NCBI GenBank assembly: GCA_022843805.1
Contig: JALHMY010000007.1
Span: 91,586-155,585 of the forward strand
From: Fuerstiella sp.
GTDB lineage: Bacteria; Planctomycetota; Planctomycetia; Planctomycetales; Planctomycetaceae
Length of the DNA: 64,000 nt
Direction of reading: 5' to 3'
Made by a program: the position numbers and the translations under genes. The notes under the pieces were generated by a model. The model did not search any database and was not told the origin of the DNA. It saw nothing but the letters and a program-made list of their open reading frames with translations. Each line of letters opens with the position of its first letter. The stretch's first letter is position 1. This document shows, one piece after another, positions 8,734 through 17,709 of the stretch.

Positions 8734-11700
8734 ATGCGAGCACGAAATTTCGGTAAATGTCGACGCACACGACGTTCATTGGCAATGACAGTCGTGGATT
8801 CTCTGGAAAGCCGTCTGGTACTGACAATTCAGCCAATGTCGTCTGTTTCAGCTCTGTTGCACGCATCCGTTGCGGAGATTTCAGATTCAGCTCAGTCTGG
8901 GGTGGGAGCGACTGATGAAAGGGGCCATTCGATCTCTGAAGATCAGGAAGCCGATGCGCTGGAACGATTGTTCAGCGAACAATCCGGCATGGGAATCAAC
9001 TCACTGGTGTCGAGCAATTCTGGTCCAGACATATTGACCGGGTTGAACATCAATACTCTGGTTGGGGCTGACCGATTCTATCAGGCTGGTTTCACCGGTT
9101 CAGACGCTGTGGTCGGCAATATTGAAGCGGGGCATATCTGGAACGGCCATGAATCGCTGGCGCATGTGACGACTTATGTTCATGATACTCAGAGCCCAGG
9201 TCCGCAGACCGGTGAATTTGATCGTCATGCGACGTGGGTTGGGATGATCCTGGGAGGTCGTGAGACATCTGACGGCAATTCATGGCAGCAGGGGATTGCG
9301 CCCGGCGCAAGTCTGATATCCGGAGCGATTGGGACGCAGTGGGTTGGGGGACCTTACACTTTGGCGTTCAACTACAACGAATCCACATTCATCACTCCGT
9401 ATCGGACGATGATGATCAGTGGTGTGGGACCAGCTCAGCAGACAGCAGATGTCATTAACAGTAGCTGGTCAGGGAACGATACGACAGGATCGGCGAATGG
9501 GCTGTATTCCCGCGGTGTGGATGCGCTGGTCAGTCAGTCTGGAAAGGCGGTTGTCTTTTCCGCAGGAAATACGGGCGACAGCTCAAATACTGTGGGAGGA
9601 CCTGCGGCTGGTTATAACGTGATCACTGTTGCGTCGCTTGGACAGGACACAGATTCCGTACCGTATCAGACGGTTTCCTCATTCAGCAGCCGGGGATTGA
9701 ATGATCTGTTCATTCCGCTTGTCAGTCGCCCTGCGAACGTAAGCGACCCGGCTCAGGGAAGTCTGATTCCGGGTGTTCGGGCCGTCATTGATATTTCTGC
9801 CCCGGGGCAGAATCTGACGAGCGCACTTTATGGGGGCCTGACCGGTGGAAATCTGGGAGGCACCGATTCAACGTCAGGCAGTTCCACACAGTACAGCAGC
9901 AATATTCAGGGCACGAGTTTTGCTTCTCCTGTCGTTGCAGGCGGATTGACGCTGATGGCCGATGCCGCACGCTCCACCTTTGGGGGCGGTACAATGGCAC
10001 TGGACGGACGGGTCAGCAAGTCGATACTGCAGACTTCGGCGAGTAAGAATCCGGGCTGGAGCAATCATCAGCTGATGTCAGGCGATGTCATCACCACAAC
10101 ACAGTCGCTGGATGCCGCGAGTGGTGCCGGTATATTGAATCTGGAAAATGCGTTCGACGTTCTGCTCACCGGTACGGCAGACGTTGCGGGGCAGGGTGGG
10201 GGAAATATCGGAACCAGAGGATGGGATTTTGGCCGAGTCACACAGAATCAGGCCAGCGACTATTACATTCAAAATGTACTGCCCGCCGGCTCTGAGTTCA
10301 GCGCAACGCTCAACTGGTTCGTTGACCGTTCGATTGATGTTGCCGGTGAGACATCCGAAGTCAGTTTTGACGATCTGAATCTGGAGATCTGGCTGGCAAG
10401 TGGCGGCAGTGCTGTTCGAAAAGTGGCCGAATCAGTCAGCCTGTACAACACAACCGAGCATCTGCATTTTTCCGTACCGGAAACTGCTGAATACATGATT
10501 CGGGTGAGCTGGGCGGGGGAGCACTGGGATTTTGCCAGCGATGCCAACTGGGAAGATTTTGGCTTGTCGTGGTCAGCCACGGGACTGATTGACGGCGGAA
10601 TCCCGGCAGCCATCAGTGCGGCCTCAGATATCCTGCTGGCATCTGCCGATGATCAGATCATCACGGTTCGTTTTGCCGATGACACTGCGATTGTATGGTC
10701 AGATATCGGAACGGGAGATATTCGCATCCACGGTCCGAATGGCTTCAGTGAAACGGCAGTCCTGCATTCCGTAACACCTTCAGTCAACAGTTCTCTGATT
10801 GCCGCCACTTATCTGGTTTCAGCACCTTCCGGAGTATGGAATTCGGATGTGGAAGGTGTCTATACAATTGAACTGCTTGCCGATCAGGTACACGATCAGG
10901 CCGGAAACGCGGTTCCTGCCGGTATACTCGGCAGTTTTAAGGTAGAGATTGCGGATCCCCTGGGACCTGATGGATTCGGATATGTTGCCGTTCCGGTAAC
11001 ACATGGGTTTGAAGACATCAGTCAGACCGGACTGCCCATCCTGCATGGAGTTGACGACGATGCGGCCCTGATTTCTGATGCTGCGCTGGGCGATTTTCAG
11101 TTCTCATTCTATGGCACGACGTACTCATCGCTGTTTGTCAGTACAAATGGCCTGATTACGTTCGGAACACCTGGTACTCTGGCGGGCAACAGCGATCTGA
11201 CCGCCAGTCCGGTTCAGGCTGCCATTGCCGTTTTATGGGATGATTTGTCGACATACGGATTGGATGCTCGCATTTTCTGGCAGGTGATGGGAAGCGGCCC
11301 GACTCAGCGACTCATCATTCAATGGAATCAGATTCAGTATCTGGACGCCGCGGGAGAGATTACCTTTCAGGCAGTTCTCAGTTCGTTTGATGGCAGCATT
11401 CAGATTAATTATCGGGACCTTGATGGCGGCGACGCCCAGCAGGATCAGGGGCGATCGGCCACTGTGGGAATTCGCAATTCCGGACCACAGGGAAACCAGC
11501 GGCTTCTGGCTGGCTTTAATCAGGGAAATACGCTGTATACCGGCAGCGGACGGAGTATTCGATTTCAGCAGCCCGCCTCACTGAATGTCAGTCTCAGTCT
11601 GAATACGGTTCGTGAAAACGCCGGCACGGTTACAGGTATCGTCACCCGACATAATTCTGATCCTGCTGTTCCGCTGATCGTGCGTCTGGCCAGTAATCAT

Positions 11701-13485
11701 GTTTCTGCCACCGTACCGCCTTCGGTCATTATTCCGGCCGGTCAGTTGTCGGCCAGCTTTTCGGTCACACTGCAGGATGACACCGATGTGGATGGATCCC
11801 TGGAAATTATCGTCAGTGCTGTGGCAACTGGTATGGATGAGGCAGCGGACGTGCTTCAGGTTCTTGACGATGAGTCGGCAGGGTTACAGATGATTGAAAG
11901 TGAGGGGCACACCACGGTCAGTGAAGATCAGACTTCGGACACCGTTTCTCTTAAACTGTCAGCTCGCCCACTCAGTCCGGTCGTTGTCAGGCTCTCAGTT
12001 CCGGACAGTAGTGAGGCCATTGTGACGCCGACGACGATGACCTTCACCCCTGACAACTGGAATGTATTGCAGGTCGCAGTGCTGACTGGAATTGACGACA
12101 CTCTTTATGACGGGCATCAGTCCACATTGCTGAGAGCGACGGTCGACGCCAATGTCTCTGATGAGCGATTCAGGCAAATGCCCCCGGTTCAGGTCATGGT
12201 CACCAATCTCGACAATGAGGCCCAGGCGCCGACAGTCAGCGGGCCTGCTGAGGACAATCGAACTGCGTTTCCTCTGATTGTCTGGTCGTCGGTACCTGGA
12301 GCTGTGAGTTACGAAGTCTGGCTGAGCCGTATCAGTCCTGATCCCGGGCGAATTGTTCTGCAGACAGTGGTCGGCACGTCACTGATGTCTCCTGTACCGC
12401 TGGGACTCGGTCGATACGGTGTCTGGGTTCGCGCCGTTATGCCAGGAGACCAGAGAACTCAGTGGAGCGTTCCAGGAGCGTTTTATGTGAACACCGCTCC
12501 GGTTCTTGCGCCAATGGTCCGGCAGCAGGCAACGTATCGGCCGACACTCTCCTGGGCTGCACTTTCCGGGGCTGCGACGTATGAGATCTGGATCGACAAT
12601 CGAACGACCGGTCAGTCCGCAATTGTGCGACAGGGAGGACTGAGAGGAACCAGTTATCAGGTTGCTGCACCTCTGCCACTGGGATCTTATCGAGTCTGGC
12701 TGCGGGGGGCGGACGGCACGGGTCGCCCCGGAGCATGGTCCGTGGCTCGTGAATTTGACGTCTCCGTAGCGCCGCAGATCATCGGTCCGGAATCATCCAC
12801 GTTTGACAGTACGCCGACATTCCGGTGGAACGAAGTCAACGGTGCTTCTTCGTATCGACTTGTTCTGCAGGAATCAGTTTCACACGTTGTTCGTATCGAT
12901 CAGATTGTTTTTATTACTTCGATGACTCCGTCCGTCGAACTACCGGCCGGACAGTATGTGTGGTGGGTTCAGGCGCGAGGTTCAATGGGATTGTCAGGAC
13001 TCTGGAGCGACATGTCCCGTGTGACGATTGGCGGACGTCCGCAGTTGACCAGCCCGTCTGGTCGTCAGACGAGCAGGCCTGTTTTTCGCTGGGATACCGT
13101 AGGCGGCGCAGCTGAATACTCGGTCGCCATTCTCCGGCTTGACGCAGCGGGAACCTCGCTTCAGGCCGACCATATCATGACGAATGAGTATCGGGTATCG
13201 GGCGCACTCTCTGCAGGGCAGTACCGGGCATGGGTACGGGCGATCAGTCAGAATGGGCAGCTGAGCGTCTGGAGCGCCGGACTGGACTTTGTGGTGGTTG
13301 CTTCGACGGAGGCTGAAGTCCTGTTTACTGAGCCACTGGCTGACAACATGCGTGACTTGAACAGGCGACTGCGTTTTGCTGAGGAAGAGCGGATCTCGCA
13401 GCATCCTCTGGGGCCGTCTGTAGCTCTGGTTTATGAAGTTCCACCAGAATTCCCCCCAGGCGAAGCAGCTGATGTACCCGTGTAA
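8734..13485 (+). CDS. secreted multidomain subtilase (S8) with Calx-beta and FN3-like repeats
   Basis: Large exported protein (1583 residues). The N-terminus is basic, then VVDSLESRLVL, the leader motif seen in many planctomycete surface proteins. A subtilisin-like domain spans about 105-475: Ser395 in GTSFASP, oxyanion Asn279 in SAGN, and His165 in DRHATWVG; the position of the catalytic Asp is Glu131 (IEAGHIWNGHESL). Residues about 750-950 resemble a beta-rich extracellular (NIDO-like) region, followed by two Calx-beta-like modules (about 953-1165), then four repeats of roughly 90 residues with a W-x-x-V-x-G-A-x-x-Y core (about 1170-1530). It is probably a surface or secreted protease or adhesin. 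Its last 161 bp overlap the convergent methyltransferase gene. Confidence 0.85.
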   Translation: MRARNFGKCRRTRRSLAMTVVDSLESRLVLTIQPMSSVSALLHASVAEISDSAQSGVGATDERGHSISEDQEADALERLFSEQSGMGINSLVSSNSGPDILTGLNINTLVGADRFYQAGFTGSDAVVGNIEAGHIWNGHESLAHVTTYVHDTQSPGPQTGEFDRHATWVGMILGGRETSDGNSWQQGIAPGASLISGAIGTQWVGGPYTLAFNYNESTFITPYRTMMISGVGPAQQTADVINSSWSGNDTTGSANGLYSRGVDALVSQSGKAVVFSAGNTGDSSNTVGGPAAGYNVITVASLGQDTDSVPYQTVSSFSSRGLNDLFIPLVSRPANVSDPAQGSLIPGVRAVIDISAPGQNLTSALYGGLTGGNLGGTDSTSGSSTQYSSNIQGTSFASPVVAGGLTLMADAARSTFGGGTMALDGRVSKSILQTSASKNPGWSNHQLMSGDVITTTQSLDAASGAGILNLENAFDVLLTGTADVAGQGGGNIGTRGWDFGRVTQNQASDYYIQNVLPAGSEFSATLNWFVDRSIDVAGETSEVSFDDLNLEIWLASGGSAVRKVAESVSLYNTTEHLHFSVPETAEYMIRVSWAGEHWDFASDANWEDFGLSWSATGLIDGGIPAAISAASDILLASADDQIITVRFADDTAIVWSDIGTGDIRIHGPNGFSETAVLHSVTPSVNSSLIAATYLVSAPSGVWNSDVEGVYTIELLADQVHDQAGNAVPAGILGSFKVEIADPLGPDGFGYVAVPVTHGFEDISQTGLPILHGVDDDAALISDAALGDFQFSFYGTTYSSLFVSTNGLITFGTPGTLAGNSDLTASPVQAAIAVLWDDLSTYGLDARIFWQVMGSGPTQRLIIQWNQIQYLDAAGEITFQAVLSSFDGSIQINYRDLDGGDAQQDQGRSATVGIRNSGPQGNQRLLAGFNQGNTLYTGSGRSIRFQQPASLNVSLSLNTVRENAGTVTGIVTRHNSDPAVPLIVRLASNHVSATVPPSVIIPAGQLSASFSVTLQDDTDVDGSLEIIVSAVATGMDEAADVLQVLDDESAGLQMIESEGHTTVSEDQTSDTVSLKLSARPLSPVVVRLSVPDSSEAIVTPTTMTFTPDNWNVLQVAVLTGIDDTLYDGHQSTLLRATVDANVSDERFRQMPPVQVMVTNLDNEAQAPTVSGPAEDNRTAFPLIVWSSVPGAVSYEVWLSRISPDPGRIVLQTVVGTSLMSPVPLGLGRYGVWVRAVMPGDQRTQWSVPGAFYVNTAPVLAPMVRQQATYRPTLSWAALSGAATYEIWIDNRTTGQSAIVRQGGLRGTSYQVAAPLPLGSYRVWLRGADGTGRPGAWSVAREFDVSVAPQIIGPESSTFDSTPTFRWNEVNGASSYRLVLQESVSHVVRIDQIVFITSMTPSVELPAGQYVWWVQARGSMGLSGLWSDMSRVTIGGRPQLTSPSGRQTSRPVFRWDTVGGAAEYSVAILRLDAAGTSLQADHIMTNEYRVSGALSAGQYRAWVRAISQNGQLSVWSAGLDFVVVASTEAEVLFTEPLADNMRDLNRRLRFAEEERISQHPLGPSVALVYEVPPEFPPGEAADVPV

Positions 13486-14140
13486 ACCAGAGTTCACGCT
13501 GCCAGGTTAATCCTACGTTGTCGCAGGCTGACCGAAGTTCCTGCCGACTGAATGTTCGACATTTCCATGTATGACTTGTCAGCAGTCCGGACAGGGAGTC
13601 TTCGGTTGCGAGAAGAAGAACAACACCGCCAGGTTTGAGAACACGAGCGAATTCCGAGAGGCCCGGGAGCGGATCGGGGATATGTTCAAGGACATACCCG
13701 CAGGTGATGCAGTCAAATGATGCATCCCTGAAGGGCATCTGCATCATATCGGCTGCAACGAACACTGGGCGGGGGGAATCCAGTCGTTCGCGTGCTCGTC
13801 TGAGCATTTCGGCAGACAGGTCAAAACCAACAATTTCTGCTTCCGGCCGGGCTGTTTTCAACAGGTGTCGAATGATTTGGCCGGCTCCGGAACCCACGTC
13901 CAGAATTCGGCTGAATCGTGACGCATCGAAACGGCCTGAACGAAAGAGAGCGCCCATGAGCGGTTCGTGCAGCGAGATAATGCTGCTGAATTTCAGCACT
14001 GCACCTCGCGGTCCATCGTACAGTTTCCTGACGGAAGACTGATATTGTGTCAGGCTCTGGCGTTTAATTCCTCGAAACTCCGCCAGTTTGCGGACTTGCG
14101 CTTTAGCGCCCTTCTTCAGGTTCCTGACCGCGTTTTTCAC
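13325..14140 (-). CDS. class I SAM-dependent methyltransferase
   Basis: A 271-residue methyltransferase (Methyltransf_11 type). Motif I is ILDVGSGAG at residues 79-87, VGFDLSAEML is motif II, and CGYVLEHIPDPLPGLSEFARVLKPGG is the post-I region. The N-terminal 50 residues are basic. The fold is complete by about residue 240 (LWFTRVHQLLRLGG); the remaining tail is low in features and is encoded inside the 3' end of the convergent subtilase gene, so the tail may be recent read-through. The substrate is unknown; ubiquinone, sterol or glycolipid methylation are all possible. Confidence 0.82.
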   Translation of the reverse strand: MKNAVRNLKKGAKAQVRKLAEFRGIKRQSLTQYQSSVRKLYDGPRGAVLKFSSIISLHEPLMGALFRSGRFDASRFSRILDVGSGAGQIIRHLLKTARPEAEIVGFDLSAEMLRRARERLDSPRPVFVAADMMQMPFRDASFDCITCGYVLEHIPDPLPGLSEFARVLKPGGVVLLLATEDSLSGLLTSHTWKCRTFSRQELRSACDNVGLTWQRELWFTRVHQLLRLGGILVELHKPELQTAPEDAARSALPQQNAVACSSHACCQPVAQ

Positions 14141-14572
14141 TCTTGTCTCATCCGAATCAGCGTCGAGGAGAGAATCCGATGGCCGGTGGCAATCGGGCTT
14201 GAAAGCAAGATCGACATTTTTGTTGAAGAATAATCAAAACGCAGTCAGAGAATTTGCAGAGTTTCGTGTGCCTGCGCCATAAAAACTGATGCTACCGTGC
14301 AAATGGCTAAACGGAAAGCGTTGAAATGCAGGAAAGACTGACAGACCAGAATCCGGTAAAGTTGAGGTCATGAGGAAAAACGCCTTTCAGTGAGGAAGTT
14401 GTTGGGCAGATGCCACTCAAACTTGAGATTTATCTGCCAAACCGCCATGATTGTCGTTACCGACCGATGAATACCGATGAATTCTGTGTATGGTCGTTCA
14501 TCGGTTTTGTGTACTCTTATTTCAATTTGATCGTCACGTGTGGCCCTTTGAAAGTGAGCAGGAGAAAAAGCA
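14141..14572. other. intergenic region, promoter side of phosphatase-rpiB
   Basis: No gene is supported. Two short inverted repeats are visible: GGCAGAT/ATCTGCC at 14405-14411 and 14432-14438, and ACCGATGAA/TTCATCGGT at 14473-14481 and 14497-14505, the latter followed by four T. They could be operator or weak terminator structures for the divergent transcripts. Confidence 0.4.
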
Positions 14573-15076
14573 GTGAGCGTCGGAACCGAACGTACTGACG
14601 CTGTACTGAGAATCCTGTTTGTCTGTACCGGGAATACGTGCCGCAGCCCCATGGCTGAGGCGATTTTTCGACGTTTGGCGGCAGAAAAGCTGAATTGTCG
14701 TGAGTGGGAGTTGCGAGAGCGGGGAATTGACGTGTTCTCGGCGGGAGTGGCCGCTGCGGAGAACTTTCCTGCATCCCGGGAAGCAATTGACGTTCTGAGT
14801 GAATACAATCTGGATCTGTCGCAGCATCTGAGTCAGCAGGTCACCTCTCGAATGCTGGAGGAATCCGCCTGCGTACTGGCGATGACATCACGACATTTGA
14901 ACTTGCTTTGCGAAGCCAGGCCAGATCTGGCAGACCGTTTTTTTCTGCTGGATCGGACGGGGAATGACATTTCTGACCCGATCGGCAGTGGCATCGAAAC
15001 TTATCGTGAATGTGTCCGGGAATTGACCGACAACCTTCGAGTCTGGGTCGATGAATTGTTTCAGAAAGAATCCTGA
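14573..15076 (+). CDS. low-molecular-weight protein-tyrosine phosphatase family
   Basis: A 167-residue cytosolic phosphatase. The P-loop C-x5-R-S is CTGNTCRS with nucleophile Cys18 and Arg24, right after the first strand (RILFVCTGN); the general-acid Asp is in the late loop SDPIGSG. The start is GTG with AGGAG 8 bases upstream. Family members dephosphorylate phosphotyrosine or phosphoarginine (YwlE type), and arsenate reductases share the fold. The gene is 5 bp from rpiB, an association also seen for ywlE and rpiB in Firmicutes, which favours the protein-phosphatase assignment; the amino-acid specificity is not readable. Confidence 0.85.
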   Translation: MSVGTERTDAVLRILFVCTGNTCRSPMAEAIFRRLAAEKLNCREWELRERGIDVFSAGVAAAENFPASREAIDVLSEYNLDLSQHLSQQVTSRMLEESACVLAMTSRHLNLLCEARPDLADRFFLLDRTGNDISDPIGSGIETYRECVRELTDNLRVWVDELFQKES

Positions 15077-15081
15077 CCGCC

Positions 15082-15579
15082 ATGAAAATTGGTATTGCGA
15101 GTGACCACCGGGGTCTTCAAATGAAGAACCGGATGCTGCAGCTGCTGGGGTCTGTTGACAATGTGGAAAGCACTGTCGACTACGGACCGCAGGACGTTCA
15201 GAGTGTGGACTACCCGGACTTTGCGGCGATGGTGGCTAAGGGAGTATCGTCGGGAGAGGTTGATCGAGGAATTCTGATCTGCGGGACAGGCATCGGAATG
15301 TGCATTACCGCGAATAAGTTTAGCGGAGTGCGTGCCGCCACCTGTCATGACAGTGTCACGGCTGAGTACAGCCGTTTGCACAACGATACGAATGTGTTGT
15401 GTTTATCCGCGGATCAGCTGAGTGATCAGCTGGCCGATCAGATCGTTCGCATCTGGCTGAAAACGGAATTTGAACAGGGCCGTCATGCTCGCCGCCTGCA
15501 GAAAATCGCTGATCTGGAAAAAGAGATCGCTGCCAGTGCGCACGGAGCGGACGCCGTTCGAAAGTCAGACGGTTGCTAG
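15082..15579 (+). CDS. rpiB: ribose-5-phosphate isomerase B
   Basis: Interconverts ribose 5-phosphate and ribulose 5-phosphate in the pentose phosphate pathway. At 165 residues it is slightly longer than typical RpiB (about 150). MKIGIASDHRG contains the conserved phosphate-binding region with His9; Cys67 in ILICGTGIGM is the catalytic cysteine; NKFSGVRAATCHD and HNDTNVLCLSADQL are further family blocks. It begins 5 bp after the phosphatase stop, so the pair should be co-transcribed. The stop codon touches the left end of an inverted repeat (15579-15682), which may act in transcript termination. Confidence 0.93.
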   Translation: MKIGIASDHRGLQMKNRMLQLLGSVDNVESTVDYGPQDVQSVDYPDFAAMVAKGVSSGEVDRGILICGTGIGMCITANKFSGVRAATCHDSVTAEYSRLHNDTNVLCLSADQLSDQLADQIVRIWLKTEFEQGRHARRLQKIADLEKEIAASAHGADAVRKSDGC

Positions 15580-15682
15580 TGCTCTGTCAAGTCTTAGAAT
15601 GTAGGTTGGACATTCCTGTCCGACTGCATTTTGACGGGCAGGAATGCCCATCGTACCCCAAAACGAAGTATTGACAGAGCAC
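15579..15682. repeat. 104-bp palindromic element with 12-bp terminal inverted repeats
   Basis: GTGCTCTGTCAA at 15579-15590 is exactly inverted at 15671-15682 (TTGACAGAGCAC). Inside lies a second, imperfect inverted repeat pairing GGACATTCCTGTCC with the GGGCAGGAATGCCC region. The nested palindromes make this a MITE-like or REP-like element placed directly on the rpiB stop codon. No reading frame is evident. Confidence 0.75.
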
Positions 15683-15793
15683 CAGAGGTTTTGAAGGTTT
15701 CGGCTTTTTTTGCGAAACGAGCCCGTAAATCTGAAACCTGGTCGCATGATGTTAACGCTCCGGTGAATTGGCTTTTCTGAGGGTCAGCAATCC

Positions 15794-16180
15794 ATGAATC
15801 CCGAAAATCTCCGCTTCACAAAGACACATGAATGGGTATCTGTGGAAGGTGAAACCGCAACAATTGGCATCTCCGATTTTGCTGTAAAGCTTTTAACCGA
15901 TATCGTTTATCTCGACCTGCCTAAAGTGGGACGCTCGGTCCGCCAGTCGGAATCGGTCGGTGAGATCGAAAGCGTTAAGGCGGTCAGCGATCTTTATGCG
16001 CCTGTGGATGGACAGGTCACTGAAGTGAATGCGGGGCTTCCGGACAGTCTGGCGCTGCTGACGGAAAGTCCTTATGAAAAGGCCTGGATCGCCAGAATAC
16101 GGATGTCAAAGCCGGAGCAGGTTCAACAGCTGCTCAGCCATGCCGACTATTTGAAACATTGTGAAGAGGCAGGTCACTGA
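15794..16180 (+). CDS. gcvH: glycine cleavage system H protein
   Basis: Lipoyl carrier that shuttles the aminomethyl group between the P, T and L proteins of glycine decarboxylase. 128 residues, normal length. Opening RFTKTHEWVSVEGETATIGISDFA and the lipoylation block SVGEIESVKAVSDLYAP (Lys62 is the lipoate acceptor) are diagnostic. It is followed by gcvPA, gcvPB and a lipoate ligase on the same strand, so the carrier, its decarboxylase and its modifying enzyme are encoded together. gcvT is not in the window. No glycine riboswitch was recognised upstream. Confidence 0.95.
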   Translation: MNPENLRFTKTHEWVSVEGETATIGISDFAVKLLTDIVYLDLPKVGRSVRQSESVGEIESVKAVSDLYAPVDGQVTEVNAGLPDSLALLTESPYEKAWIARIRMSKPEQVQQLLSHADYLKHCEEAGH

Positions 16181-16304
16181 GGTCCGGCTGAACCCGGTAA
16201 CCACGGCAGACGCAGGTGGCAGTGCCGGATGTCGGTCCAACTCATCTGATAATAACTGCTTAGAAGATTAAACAATTTCATCTTTCAGGTTCAGGAGGAC
16301 CGAG

Positions 16305-17657
16305 TTGGCATACTTGTTTGATACTCCCGAGCAGCGTAAGCAGATGTTTGAGTCGATTGGCATTCGATCGATTGACGAACTGTTTGAGCAAATTCCGGCG
16401 GAGCTGCAGCTGAAGCGGGAGCTCGACCTTCCGGCACCGGTTTCTGAACTCGAGCTGCAGCAGGAGATGGAGCAAGCCCTGGGGGCTCCGGGCGGATCTC
16501 CCGTCTGTTTCCTTGGTGGTGGGGCGTATGATCATTTCATTCCTGCCGTCGTTGATGAGCTTACTTCGAGGGGTGAATTTTACACGGCTTATACTCCATA
16601 TCAGGCTGAGGCGAGTCAGGGGACTTTGCAGTCGTTTTATGAGTTTCAGACACTGATGTGTCAGCTGACCGGCATGGAGGTTTCAAACGCCAGCCTTTAT
16701 GAGGGCGGGACGGCGGTCAGCGAAGCCGTCTTTATGGCGATGCGGGTCACCGGGCGGCACAACCGCATCGTGATGGCAGGAACGGTGCACCCGGAATACC
16801 AGCAGGTGCTGAGGACCTATTTGTCAGGGCTAAATGCAGAGCTGGTTATCATTGAACCGGAAAATGGAGTGGTTTCTCCGGCCCGAGTTTCGGAAGCCGT
16901 TGATTCGAATACCTGTGCCGTCGTGCTGCAGCAACCCAATTTTTTCGGATGTCTTGAGCAGGTGGCTGAAATTACGGCGATCGCTCATTCGGCCGGTGCA
17001 CTGTCAATTTTATCCTTTGATGCGATCAGCCCCGGTTTACTCAAAAAACCTGGAGACTATGGAGTAGATATCGCGGTTGCGGAAGGCCAGCCGCTCGGCA
17101 CCCCTCTTCAATATGGCGGACCATATCTGGGATTGTTTACGTGTCGAATGGAATACGTCCGGAAGATGCCGGGCCGATTGATTGGTCGGACCGTCGATCG
17201 TCACGGGAAGGATTGTTTTGTATTGAATCTGCAGGCTCGGGAGCAGCATATTCGTCGTGACAAAGCGACCAGCAATATTTGTACGAATCAGGGATTGATC
17301 GCGTTGCGAGCGACGATTTTCCTGGCAGTGCTGGGGAAGAAGGGGCTTCGGTCGGTCGCTGAATTGTCGCACTCGAAGGCCCGTTATGCGGCGGATCAGC
17401 TGACGAAAATCTCGGGCGTCGAGCTTCGATTCGCTCGCTCGTTTTTCCGTGAGTTTGTGATTCGCACTCCTGTCAGGGCCTCCACTGTTCTTTCCCGGCT
17501 TGCGGCAGCCGGATACAATGTCGGCCCGGACCTCGGTCGGTTTTGTATCCCCGGTGTGCCTGATGCCGAATACTGTTTCCTGCTGGCTCTGACCGAAAAG
17601 AGAACGCGGGACGAGATCGACGGACTCGTTGTGGCACTGCGAGACTCGCTCACCTGA
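16305..17657 (+). CDS. gcvPA: glycine dehydrogenase (decarboxylating) subunit 1
   Basis: N-terminal half of the split P protein, which forms a heterotetramer with GcvPB for PLP-dependent glycine decarboxylation. 450 residues, normal length. The start is TTG, supported by a perfect AGGAGG 6 bases upstream and by the product opening MAYLFDTPEQRKQMFESIG, as expected for this family. FLGGGAYDHFIPAVVDEL, YTPYQAEASQGTLQ and GGPYLGLF are clear family blocks. This half lacks the PLP lysine, as in all two-subunit systems. gcvPB follows directly. Confidence 0.94.
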   Translation: MAYLFDTPEQRKQMFESIGIRSIDELFEQIPAELQLKRELDLPAPVSELELQQEMEQALGAPGGSPVCFLGGGAYDHFIPAVVDELTSRGEFYTAYTPYQAEASQGTLQSFYEFQTLMCQLTGMEVSNASLYEGGTAVSEAVFMAMRVTGRHNRIVMAGTVHPEYQQVLRTYLSGLNAELVIIEPENGVVSPARVSEAVDSNTCAVVLQQPNFFGCLEQVAEITAIAHSAGALSILSFDAISPGLLKKPGDYGVDIAVAEGQPLGTPLQYGGPYLGLFTCRMEYVRKMPGRLIGRTVDRHGKDCFVLNLQAREQHIRRDKATSNICTNQGLIALRATIFLAVLGKKGLRSVAELSHSKARYAADQLTKISGVELRFARSFFREFVIRTPVRASTVLSRLAAAGYNVGPDLGRFCIPGVPDAEYCFLLALTEKRTRDEIDGLVVALRDSLT

Positions 17658-17709
17658 CGTGATGCCGTTTGAACTGTTAAACAACAATCGATGGATCGTT
17701 GGGTACGAT

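Noticed and set aside
14368..14808. 146-codon frame opposite the phosphatase gene
   Set aside because: It is the antisense shadow of the C-x5-R phosphatase start and shares no family features.
15580..15793. Glycine riboswitch upstream of gcvH
   Set aside because: The region is occupied by the palindromic element and I could not find the riboswitch core.
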